Source: Bacteroidota bacterium
Lineage (GTDB): Bacteria > Bacteroidota > Bacteroidia > Bacteroidales > GCA-2748055
Direction of reading: 5' to 3'
Length of the DNA: 7,284 nt
NCBI GenBank assembly: GCA_024244665.1
Contig: JAAEOI010000117.1
Location: forward strand, 1-7,284
The notes beneath the pieces were generated by a model. The model was not told where the DNA came from and searched no databases. It worked only from the letters and a program-made list of their open reading frames with translations. Position 1 is the stretch's first letter, and each line of letters begins with the position of its first letter. Of the stretch, positions 1 through 6,612 are shown in pieces. A program made the position numbers and the translations under genes.

Positions 1-1863
1 AAAGGGCATTGCATTGGAATTCATATAGGCGAAGCCGACTCCGGCAAATCCCCTTAATATAATGCTTACATCCTCGTACAGGAAGGTATAGCTCCTCAGG
101 TCAATATCAGCCTTGATATACTGAGCAAAATCGACCCCCAGGAGCTGGTATTTACCACTGTCCGGTACCTGAGCAAGGGCTTTGTAACCTGCGTATAACA
201 GGTTACCGGCAGTTTCAATATTGAACCTGATATCCTGGAAACTCTGCTTCTTCAACACCTTCTTATTGGTCCAGTTCAGCGAATAGCGCGAGTCGATGAT
301 CAGGTGTGGCTCATAACTGTAAAAGAGATATTTACCATCAAGCCAGGCCTGGAATTCATCCGATTTATAGGGTGTAAGGATCAGGCTGGCCTCAAAGGGG
401 AATACCCGGTGAAGCAATTTCTCCGAGCTCCTCCAGTCATAACCAAAGGAGGCATTGACCATGGTCCGGGTATAGTCGGGCCGTTTCTGATAATTGTAAG
501 AGAGTTTGATGTTTGTCTGGGGATTATATCTCCTGATAAACTGGTCGGTTTTAAATGGCAGAAGAAATTTTGGAATCCTTAACCGCGCTTCAATCCCAAA
601 CTCCTGCATAACATTCAAACCTTCGTAAACAGTATCCGGAACCGTCTCAGACTCCTTTAAAGTCTCAACTGCCCCCATGAAAGAGAGATCAAACTGCTCG
701 GATCCGCCAAACAGGTTGCGATGCTGGTAACCTATGTTTGCTCCCGCCCCGATATTCCCCTCCGAGTTGGTCCCCTCCAGCTTAATGGTATAGGACTGAA
801 GTGTTGCAGGAGTTATCCGTACATCACAATCCAGCATCGGGGACGTTCCCTCCACCTCCCTGAAGCGGATATCCACCATCCTGGAAGCACTTAAGGCGGA
901 GAGGTTGCGATAGGTCCTCTGATTATCTGAAGCATTGAATAACTGGCCCGGGATAATATAATTTTTCTGTGTTACCACACCGGGACGAATGTTGGGCTTA
1001 CCCTCGGAGATCACATGGATGGTGTCATAAACCAGGGTATCCTTCTCAAGGGCATGGAATTCCTCTTCACGCCTTGAAGCCATCACATCATGATCGGTTT
1101 CCAAAAATACATTCCGGATGGTGTATACAGGGTGATCGGTATGTATTATATTCCCGTAGCTGTCCCGGGAAGGAAAATTCCTGATCCCCAGGGTAACATT
1201 CGCCAGGTTGCTCTGCAGTGAGCTGTCTGCCTCAAAATAAACATAGTCCTTATTAAACATGTAATACCCGCTGTCCCTGAGCACCTTTTCGATCCGCTCC
1301 ATCTCCTCCTTGAGTACATCCAGATCGAATAGCTCACCACTCCCGATTTTATTGGAACCCGTATCGGCAAAGACCATTGGGGGGAGATTCGCATCCTGGA
1401 AAAAATAGGTGATATCCTTGATCCTGTATGGCAAATTGGGTGTCACGTAATAGGTAACTCTGGCCCTCCTGTTTTTGTAAATTGTGGAGTCTGTCACCAC
1501 CGAATGGTAGAAACCCTTGTTGTTCATGTATAGCTTAAGCTGCTCCGTCGATTTCTCCTTCAGTTCATCCTCATACACCACAGGAGGTTCGCCGATCCTT
1601 CGGAGCCAGTTATGAAAACCATTCTCCTTATCCGGGTTGGAAAGGTTGTACAGGGAGAGGTAGAAATTCCAAAAAAGAACCCTTTTATTGGGCTTCTGCT
1701 TGATGTAATTATTCAGCTCCTTTTTATCAAATTCTCCATCGCCCGCCTCAATTTTATATCCATGCAGAAGGTGATCTTCCGAAGGCACATATTTGGTTGC
1801 ATTGCAGGAAATCAGGAGGATTGGGATTACCAGAAAGATGATATATAAAGACCTTCTGCTCAA
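1..1863 (-). CDS. tamL: TamL, Omp85/BamA-family outer-membrane assembly lipoprotein (3' end cut by window edge)
   Basis: This is an outer-membrane lipoprotein of the Omp85 superfamily, the Bacteroidota counterpart of TamA, thought to work with TamB in outer-membrane biogenesis. The reading frame is open for 621 codons and runs off the left edge. From a TTG start it gives a lipoprotein signal: SRRS, a hydrophobic stretch, then lipobox LISC with Cys20. A family-typical N-terminal region follows (IKQKPNKR near 60, WLRRIGEPPV at 86-95), then POTRA-like units around 100-340 (for example a GYY turn ending near 201, YTIRNVFLE near 247-255 and IIPGQLFN near 303). The barrel begins around 340-365 (LEGTNSEGNIG at 362). 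The visible end, GVGFAYMNSNAMPF, leads into the region where the conserved RGW-type lid motif should follow, so roughly 100-200 residues are missing. An in-frame ATG 28 codons upstream would bury the signal peptide, and a likely promoter lies inside that extension, so TTG is preferred. The gene is divergent from an RNA methyltransferase. The family call is firm; the start is less so. Confidence 0.9.
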   Translation of the reverse strand, partial: MSRRSLYIIFLVIPILLISCNATKYVPSEDHLLHGYKIEAGDGEFDKKELNNYIKQKPNKRVLFWNFYLSLYNLSNPDKENGFHNWLRRIGEPPVVYEDELKEKSTEQLKLYMNNKGFYHSVVTDSTIYKNRRARVTYYVTPNLPYRIKDITYFFQDANLPPMVFADTGSNKIGSGELFDLDVLKEEMERIEKVLRDSGYYMFNKDYVYFEADSSLQSNLANVTLGIRNFPSRDSYGNIIHTDHPVYTIRNVFLETDHDVMASRREEEFHALEKDTLVYDTIHVISEGKPNIRPGVVTQKNYIIPGQLFNASDNQRTYRNLSALSASRMVDIRFREVEGTSPMLDCDVRITPATLQSYTIKLEGTNSEGNIGAGANIGYQHRNLFGGSEQFDLSFMGAVETLKESETVPDTVYEGLNVMQEFGIEARLRIPKFLLPFKTDQFIRRYNPQTNIKLSYNYQKRPDYTRTMVNASFGYDWRSSEKLLHRVFPFEASLILTPYKSDEFQAWLDGKYLFYSYEPHLIIDSRYSLNWTNKKVLKKQSFQDIRFNIETAGNLLYAGYKALAQVPDSGKYQLLGVDFAQYIKADIDLRSYTFLYEDVSIILRGFAGVGFAYMNSNAMPF

Positions 1864-1880
1864 TGGTTCGTTTAAAATTG

Positions 1881-1907
1881 CTAAAGTACAAATTTTAATG
1901 CAGTCAA
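1881..1907 (-). promoter_or_regulatory. Putative tamL promoter, Bacteroidota type
   Basis: On the minus strand TACTTTAG (1888 down to 1881) matches the Bacteroidota -7 consensus TAnnTTTG at all but one defined base. A TTG -33 candidate lies at 1907-1905 with a 16-bp spacer, one base short of the usual 17-23. The -7 box ends 17 bp before the TTG start of tamL, the same distance as for porT and about that for purL. The match is by eye and the start of transcription is inferred. Confidence 0.45.
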
Positions 1908-1916
1908 AACTTTTTT

Positions 1917-1924
1917 CATCTTTG
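1917..1924 (+). promoter_or_regulatory. Putative -7 element of the SpoU methyltransferase gene
   Basis: CATCTTTG, followed by CA, resembles the Bacteroidota -7 element TAnnTTTG with one mismatch at the first base. It ends 21 bp before the ATG at 1946. I see no TTG -33 box at the expected distance; the region upstream is A/T rich. It lies back to back with the tamL promoter, so both genes appear to be driven from the same 82-bp gap. Confidence 0.4.
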
Positions 1925-1945
1925 CATATATTCAACAACCCTGCC

Positions 1946-2722
1946 ATGATCTCGATCTCTAAATCTAAACTGATCCGCTCACTGGACCGTAAGAAATACC
2001 GGGAACACCAAAAATTGTTTGTTGTGGAAGGGGTGAAAATGGTATTGGAACTCCTCGAAGCGGGCGGCGGGGAGGTCCCGGAAGTGACAGAGATTTTCGC
2101 CTCAGGGGAGTGGATCGAACTTTACGGGGAGTCGGTCGGGGAAGGCATCGGCCTGAACGAAGCAACAGAGCAGGAGCTCCGTAAGGTAAGTCATCTCGTT
2201 ACCCCGCAGCAGGTAATGGCCATCGTAAAAATCCCTGAACAGAACCTGAACCCGGCAATACTTTCAGGGGAGATTGTGCTGGGGCTTGAAGCCATTCGGG
2301 ATCCCGGAAACCTGGGAACTATTGTAAGGACAGCCGACTGGTTCGGGATCAGGCATATCCTCTGTACACCCGACTCGGTCGACCTGTACAATCCCAAGGT
2401 GGTACAGGCAACCATGGGTGCCATGGCCAGGACCCGGGTATACTACACCCCCCTGGAACCACTCCTGGAAGACTCTTCCATGCAGGGAAAGCCGGTTTAC
2501 GGCACCTTCCTGGGAGGCAAGAATATCTATGAAACCAGCCTCGAACCGGCTCCGATGATCCTCTTCGGGAATGAATCAAAGGGCCTCTCCGGTCAGTATG
2601 ATCCACACATAAAAGAGCGTTTATCTATCCCCTCATTTGCTGGAGAGGAAGGTGGCTCAGAATCTCTCAACCTGGCCTCATCGGTGGCAGTGGTCTGCTC
2701 CGAAATCAAAAGAAGAGGCTGA
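1946..2722 (+). CDS. SpoU/TrmH-family RNA 2'-O-methyltransferase
   Basis: A SAM-dependent RNA ribose 2'-O-methyltransferase of the SPOUT (trefoil-knot) class, cytoplasmic, acting on tRNA or rRNA; the target nucleotide cannot be told from sequence. The 258-residue product has the usual two parts. First comes an N-terminal L7Ae-like RNA-binding domain (residues about 1-105, including the typical KYREHQKLFVVEG segment). The catalytic knot domain follows and carries all three family motifs: motif 1 DPGNLGTIVRTA at 119-130 with Asn122 and Arg128, motif 2 FGNESKG at 207-213 with Glu210, and motif 3 SLNLASS at 240-246. The frame is open 51 codons further upstream, but that stretch overlaps tamL and is unlike the family, so the ATG at 1946 is chosen; length and domain start then fit. 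It is convergent with porT, 10 bp away, and divergent from tamL. It belongs with TrmH/RlmB-like proteins, but I would not assign a specific name. Confidence 0.92.
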   Translation: MISISKSKLIRSLDRKKYREHQKLFVVEGVKMVLELLEAGGGEVPEVTEIFASGEWIELYGESVGEGIGLNEATEQELRKVSHLVTPQQVMAIVKIPEQNLNPAILSGEIVLGLEAIRDPGNLGTIVRTADWFGIRHILCTPDSVDLYNPKVVQATMGAMARTRVYYTPLEPLLEDSSMQGKPVYGTFLGGKNIYETSLEPAPMILFGNESKGLSGQYDPHIKERLSIPSFAGEEGGSESLNLASSVAVVCSEIKRRG

Positions 2723-2743
2723 TTTCGTATAGCTATTCGAAAT
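2722..2743. terminator. Short inverted repeat between convergent genes, possible weak bidirectional terminator
   Basis: ATTTCG (2722-2727) and CGAAAT (2738-2743) form a 6-bp stem around a 10-base loop that itself contains the palindrome ATAGCTAT. It spans the methyltransferase stop codon and the last codons of porT. There is no long T-run on either side and the stem is A/T rich, so a terminator role is only a suggestion from position. Confidence 0.25.
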
Positions 2744-3479
2744 GGAAATTGAGCATGACTATGAAGGAGCGCGCCTTCTCGACGGATGTGGTATACTCCT
2801 CAAAGCCGATGCGGCCGGTGGGATCGATGATGTTCAGCAGGCCCACTGCCAACTTCAGCTCAGGGGCAAACTTGAAATACTTCAGGTAGGTATCCAACCC
2901 GAAACCAAACTCAAAGTAGAGATCACCTGGCAGCAACTTCACATATTCGTCCGTATCCACATCATACTTACCCCTTCTCTTAGCCGACATATCGTACCTG
3001 AAATTGGCACCGCCCACCAGGTAGGGACGGTAGTTATTGACACGGTCAGACCTGTATTTAAAGAGAAGGGGGAAATCCAGGAAGCTGGGTCCCAGGGACA
3101 CCCGGTAAAGAGGATTCTCAACACTTGGAGGCACTGCCTCCATAGGGTAAGTATAGTATTGGAGGTCTCTTGATCCAAAACTGATCCCGGGAAGAAAACG
3201 CAGGTTCCAGTTCTGGCTGAGCCGCAGATCCGATACAATACTCACCTGGAATCCCGGCTGTATCTTGCTCACATCTGCATATACAAAGGGGTGATTCGGA
3301 TCCTGATCCACATATTCATAATTTCTTGTGATCGCCATGTCCATGGCATTGAATCCCACAGTAAACCCAAAATGGAGCCGTTTCAGATCAAAGGCAGGAA
3401 GATTCTTTGGCCTCTCCTCCTGGGAAAATCCCTGGAGTGAGATAAGAAGGACAGCAATAAGAAGGGAATACCTTTTCAT
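2733..3479 (-). CDS. porT: PorT-family outer-membrane beta-barrel protein, type IX secretion system
   Basis: PorT is a small outer-membrane or periplasm-facing beta-barrel protein required for type IX secretion (T9SS) of gingipains in Porphyromonas and of adhesins and enzymes in gliding relatives. The 248-residue product starts with a clear Sec signal peptide (MKRYS, then a hydrophobic core, ending FSQ near residue 20). Family-like features follow: LHFGFTVGFN at 35-44, the block PGFQVSIVSDLRL, NLRFLPGISFGSRDLQYY, FPLLFKYRSDRVNNYRPYL with a following GGANFRYD, and a C-terminal segment with YFEFGFGLDTYLKYFKFAPEL that ends in aromatic FHFE, as expected for a barrel strand. Length is close to known PorT. 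The frame is open to an ATG at 3536 that overlaps the purL stop (TAATG), but the signal peptide begins at the ATG at 3479 and a promoter element lies between, so the shorter form is chosen. Identification rests on recalled family patterns. Confidence 0.82.
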   Translation of the reverse strand: MKRYSLLIAVLLISLQGFSQEERPKNLPAFDLKRLHFGFTVGFNAMDMAITRNYEYVDQDPNHPFVYADVSKIQPGFQVSIVSDLRLSQNWNLRFLPGISFGSRDLQYYTYPMEAVPPSVENPLYRVSLGPSFLDFPLLFKYRSDRVNNYRPYLVGGANFRYDMSAKRRGKYDVDTDEYVKLLPGDLYFEFGFGLDTYLKYFKFAPELKLAVGLLNIIDPTGRIGFEEYTTSVEKARSFIVMLNFHFE

Positions 3480-3496
3480 AATAGAATTAAACGGTG

Positions 3497-3504
3497 CAAA
3501 TATA
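3497..3504 (-). promoter_or_regulatory. Putative porT -7 promoter element
   Basis: On the minus strand TATATTTG is an exact match to the Bacteroidota -7 consensus TAnnTTTG. It ends 17 bp before the porT ATG at 3479. The nearest TTG upstream sits 25 bp away, slightly outside the usual -33 spacing. It lies in the purL-porT gap, so porT can probably be transcribed on its own, although read-through from purL is not excluded because no terminator is visible between them. Confidence 0.5.
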
Positions 3505-3535
3505 ACAAATAGTATACCTCCACACCGGACAATCA

Positions 3536-5752
3536 TTAATCGGCCAGGATCCGTTCCAGGGATTTCTCAAAATCCCTGGCGTAATCAGCTATAAATCCAT
3601 ATGATACATCATCAATCCGGAGTTCCTCCTTGGTCACGTGGCCCAATGCAGAAAAGTGAATTCCTGTCTCCATCATAAAATCGAGGAAACTGGTCTCCTG
3701 CTCCGAAGAGACTGTGACAACAACCCTGCTCTGGGATTCCCCAAAAAGGAAGGCATCACCCCTGATCTCGGCCGGTGAGGTCACATCAAATCCCAGCCCC
3801 ATAGGAAGTGCACACTCCACCAGAGTTACAAAGAGCCCTCCCAGGGAGACATCGTGTGCCGAACTGACCAGCCTCTTCCCGATCAGGTCCTTAACCACCC
3901 CCTGCAGCTTAATTTCATATTCCAATTCAAATTTGGGTGCTGCCGATTCATTGACCAGGTGGACAAAGGATAGATACTCCGAGGAGGACACATCGTTATC
4001 GGACCGTCCGATTAAAAAGATCACATCACCCTTGTTCCGGAAATTCACAGTCATCACATCCTCAAGCTTATCAAGAATACCCACCATGCCTACAACCGGG
4101 GTGGGAATAATGCTGTCGATATCCTCCCCGTTGTGGGTCAGGTTATGAAAACTGACATTCCCGGCAACAACCGGGATTTCCATTTTCCTGCACACTTCAC
4201 TTATGCCTTTTACGCTCTCTGCAAAATCGTTGTAGACAAAGGGATCAGAAGGATCTCCATAATTGAGGCAGTCGGCCAGCGCCAGCGGCCTCCCGCCCGA
4301 GCAGATAATATTCCTGGAGGCCTCTGCCACAGAGATCATGGCTCCTTTCCGCGGTTCCAGTCTGCCATACCTGGAGTTGCCATCCACACTCATGGCAAGG
4401 GCCTGGTTGTGCCCCCCGACTTTCACAATGCCTGCATCGGATGCATATTCACTGCTAAGGTTAGAGAGTCCGGCCATGGTGTCAAACTGCTCATAAATCC
4501 ACCTGCGGGAGGCAATATTGGGCAGCGCAACCATCTTCCGGGCAATCTCCTTCAGGTTTCCGGGCATGGGCACATCTTCGGCCGACACCACCCTTGGGTT
4601 TGTTCCCCTCGCTTTCATATTCCTGATATATACCGGGGCTCCGCCGCCCCTGACCAGCAATTTCACAGGCAGGTCTCCACAAATCTCCTTTTCATCCAGA
4701 ACCCTGATCCGCTCCTCATCTGTGACCCTTCCCACCGAAACACACTGAAGCTCCCACCTGCCGGCCACCTCTTCCACCACCGGCATATTCTTTTCAGTTA
4801 CCGCCAGCAGCATCTGCTCCTGGGTCTGGGAGAGCAGGGCGCCCAGTGCGTCGATATCCTCCCTTAACAGTGGAATATGATCCACATGTAACTCAACTCC
4901 CTTCCTTCCCCTGTCGGCCATCTCTGCCGCCGCACACAACACGCCACCTGCCCCAATGTCCTGCATTCCCCCTATAACACCTTTGCTGTTAAGCTCCATG
5001 ATACAATCCATAAGGATCTTACCACTTGCCGGATCCGCCACCTGGGAAGAAGGAATCATCTCTCCCTTATGTCTGAGCCCCCTGGATGCAAAGCCTGCTC
5101 CGTGCACGCCCCTTCCAGAGGTCTTTTTACCCAGCAGGACCACTGACTGGTCCGGGTTAGTGAATGCCGCCCTGATCAACCGGTCCTTTTTGACAATCCC
5201 TATTCCCATGAGGTTGACCAGGGGATTGAAATTGTAGCTGCTGTCGAAAAGTATCTCACCTCCCACTACCGGGACACCGAAATTATTGGAGTAGCTACCC
5301 AGTGCAGAGACCACTGCATTCACCATCTCCCTGATCGGTTTCTGTTTGGGATCTCCAAAGCGAAGGATATTCAACTGTCCCACCGGCTCTGCACCCATGG
5401 TAATCAGGTCACGGTTCACATTGCCCACCCCTACAGCACCCTGCCGGGGATCCACAGCAATGGGATGGTTGTGCGACTCCATCTTCACCACGCAGGCCAG
5501 TTCGTCATTGAGGTGGATCACACCAGCGTTCTCCTCACCAGCCCGTACATGCACATTCTTCCCCTCAAAGGGCATCTCCTCCAACCATTTAATTGAGCTT
5601 TTGTAGGAGATGTGTTCAGACCACATGGCAGCAAACATATTCAGTTCAAAGGGATTGGGCTCACGGCCCAGCATTGATTCGATGGAATAAACCTCATCCT
5701 TTGTGAGGTATGCGAGTGCACGTTCTTTCAGTTGAAGGTCATTTATTCTCAT
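3536..5752 (-). CDS. purL: Phosphoribosylformylglycinamidine synthase, small-form PurL subunit
   Basis: PurL catalyses the fourth step of purine biosynthesis: ATP-dependent amidation of FGAR to FGAM, with ammonia from PurQ glutaminase and PurS as adaptor. At 738 residues this is the small form, lacking the fused N-terminal PurS-like and C-terminal glutaminase domains of the ~1,300-residue enzyme. The two AIR-synthase-like halves are visible. The first has LGREPN at 28-33, MWSEHISYKSS at 43-53 with the conserved His47, ESHNHP at 92-97, a GVPVVGGEILFD segment and QDIGAGG at 264-270. The second has RKGAMISVAEA, ADCLNYGDP, VVAGNVSFHN, PTPVVGMVG, HDVSLGGL at 633-640 and FGESQSR near the end. Several otherwise strongly conserved positions differ (see findings). 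The start gives the usual N-terminus just before the LGREPN block. It is upstream of porT, and no purQ or purS is visible in the window. Confidence 0.93.
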   Translation of the reverse strand: MRINDLQLKERALAYLTKDEVYSIESMLGREPNPFELNMFAAMWSEHISYKSSIKWLEEMPFEGKNVHVRAGEENAGVIHLNDELACVVKMESHNHPIAVDPRQGAVGVGNVNRDLITMGAEPVGQLNILRFGDPKQKPIREMVNAVVSALGSYSNNFGVPVVGGEILFDSSYNFNPLVNLMGIGIVKKDRLIRAAFTNPDQSVVLLGKKTSGRGVHGAGFASRGLRHKGEMIPSSQVADPASGKILMDCIMELNSKGVIGGMQDIGAGGVLCAAAEMADRGRKGVELHVDHIPLLREDIDALGALLSQTQEQMLLAVTEKNMPVVEEVAGRWELQCVSVGRVTDEERIRVLDEKEICGDLPVKLLVRGGGAPVYIRNMKARGTNPRVVSAEDVPMPGNLKEIARKMVALPNIASRRWIYEQFDTMAGLSNLSSEYASDAGIVKVGGHNQALAMSVDGNSRYGRLEPRKGAMISVAEASRNIICSGGRPLALADCLNYGDPSDPFVYNDFAESVKGISEVCRKMEIPVVAGNVSFHNLTHNGEDIDSIIPTPVVGMVGILDKLEDVMTVNFRNKGDVIFLIGRSDNDVSSSEYLSFVHLVNESAAPKFELEYEIKLQGVVKDLIGKRLVSSAHDVSLGGLFVTLVECALPMGLGFDVTSPAEIRGDAFLFGESQSRVVVTVSSEQETSFLDFMMETGIHFSALGHVTKEELRIDDVSYGFIADYARDFEKSLERILAD

Positions 5753-5768
5753 GTCGGACTATTTCCTG

Positions 5769-5776
5769 CAAATATA
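5769..5776 (-). promoter_or_regulatory. Putative purL -7 promoter element
   Basis: On the minus strand TATATTTG matches TAnnTTTG exactly and ends 16 bp before the purL ATG at 5752. A TTG lies 15 bp upstream (5794-5792), a little closer than the normal -33 spacing. I looked for a PurR box or purine riboswitch in the 88-bp gap and recognised neither; the leader is too short for a riboswitch if this element is used. Confidence 0.5.
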
Positions 5777-5803
5777 GTGAATAGATCATACCAAGATAAT
5801 TTT

Positions 5804-5811
5804 TACATTTG
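5804..5811 (+). promoter_or_regulatory. Putative -7 promoter element of the dehydrogenase operon
   Basis: TACATTTG matches TAnnTTTG exactly and ends 29 bp before the ATG at 5841. No TTG is seen at the expected -33 distance, so the promoter may be weak or need an activator. It faces away from the purL -7 element, with 27 bp between the two, so the -33 regions of the two promoters must interleave. Confidence 0.5.
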
Positions 5812-5840
5812 TTGAGCAAGCAAAAAATATTTTCATCCCC

Positions 5841-6602
5841 ATGAGAAAAACAGCACTCGTTACAGGTGCATCAGCCGGAATCGGCCGTGCCACAGCCATT
5901 CTTCTTGCAGCCAATGGCTATGACCTGGTCATCACAGGCCGCCGCCGGAAGAACATCGGGGCACTGGAAAAGGAGATTCGTTCGGAGACTGATGCTGATG
6001 TGCTTTCGCTCATCTTTGACATCCGGGACCAGGAGGCAGTTAAAAAAGCGTGCAGCGAACTCACCGGCAGGTGGCAGAATGTAGACGTGCTGGTCAACAA
6101 TGCAGGCCTTGCCGTGGGTCTTAATCTCATTCACGAAGGGGTGACTGACGATTGGGAGCGCATGATTGACACCAACATCAAGGGGCTGCTTTATATTACC
6201 CGCGAGATCACCCCGGGGATGGTTACCAGGGGCTCGGGGCATGTGATCAACATTGGCTCCATTGCAGGAAAAGAGGCCTACGAAAACGGGAATGTATACA
6301 ATGCCACCAAGTTCGCAGTGGACGGACTCACCATGGGGATGAGAATCGACCTTACCGGACATGGAGTTAAAGTGACGGCCATTAATCCAGGCGCCGTGGA
6401 GACCGAATTCAGCGTGGTCCGTTTCAAGGGCAACCAGGAGCAAGCCGACAGTGTTTACAGGGGATTTGAACCTCTGATTGCAGCCGATATTGCCGAGGCC
6501 ATCCTCTTTGCCGTCACCCGTCCGACCCATGTAAACATCGATGACATGCTGATCATGGCCTCTTCACAGGCCCGTTCAAGAAAAATTATAAAAAACGACT
6601 AA
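5841..6602 (+). CDS. Short-chain dehydrogenase/reductase, YdfG-like (NADP-dependent 3-hydroxy acid dehydrogenase type)
   Basis: A cytoplasmic NAD(P)-dependent oxidoreductase of the classical SDR family, 253 residues, full length. The Rossmann cofactor motif TGASAGIG is at 8-15, NNAG at 86-89, and the catalytic set is Ser140, Tyr153 and Lys157 (YNATK). TGRRR, with several arginines after the second strand, suggests preference for NADP(H). The C-terminal part closely follows the YdfG pattern: NPGAVETEFSVVRFKG, then a segment ending HVNIDDMLIMASSQA. Escherichia coli YdfG oxidises L-allo-threonine, L-serine and 3-hydroxy acids; that group of substrates is likely here by family but not proven. The ATG at 5841 directly precedes the first beta strand and leaves no room for an earlier start. 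The next gene starts 10 bp after the stop, on the same strand, so the two are probably co-transcribed. Confidence 0.93.
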   Translation: MRKTALVTGASAGIGRATAILLAANGYDLVITGRRRKNIGALEKEIRSETDADVLSLIFDIRDQEAVKKACSELTGRWQNVDVLVNNAGLAVGLNLIHEGVTDDWERMIDTNIKGLLYITREITPGMVTRGSGHVINIGSIAGKEAYENGNVYNATKFAVDGLTMGMRIDLTGHGVKVTAINPGAVETEFSVVRFKGNQEQADSVYRGFEPLIAADIAEAILFAVTRPTHVNIDDMLIMASSQARSRKIIKND

Positions 6603-6612
6603 AACTGAAACT

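Noticed and set aside
304..582. A 92-codon plus-strand frame near the left edge
   Set aside because: It is antisense to the continuous tamL frame, which carries Omp85 features throughout this stretch.
1793..1945. N-terminal extension of the SpoU methyltransferase to an earlier ATG
   Set aside because: It overlaps the start of tamL and both putative promoters, and the added residues do not look like the family's RNA-binding domain.
2742..3173. A 143-codon plus-strand frame after the SpoU methyltransferase
   Set aside because: It is antisense to porT, which has a signal peptide and family motifs, so it is a shadow.
3480..3536. Longer porT start whose ATG overlaps the purL stop (TAATG)
   Set aside because: The overlap looks like translational coupling, but the extra 19 residues precede a standard signal peptide and contain the likely promoter element.
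4133..4867. A 244-codon open frame on the plus strand, antisense to purL
   Set aside because: It lies wholly within purL, its product resembles no known family and is rich in His, Pro and Gly as expected of an antisense shadow, and no promoter element is seen before it.
5753..5840. Possible purine riboswitch or PurR operator before purL
   Set aside because: The gap is 88 bp with a promoter element only 16 bp from the purL start; no aptamer-like paired regions or operator palindrome were recognised.
5871..6530. A 219-codon open frame on the minus strand, antisense to the SDR gene
   Set aside because: The SDR gene has all its catalytic motifs in the opposite frame; the antisense product has no recognisable domain or signal.
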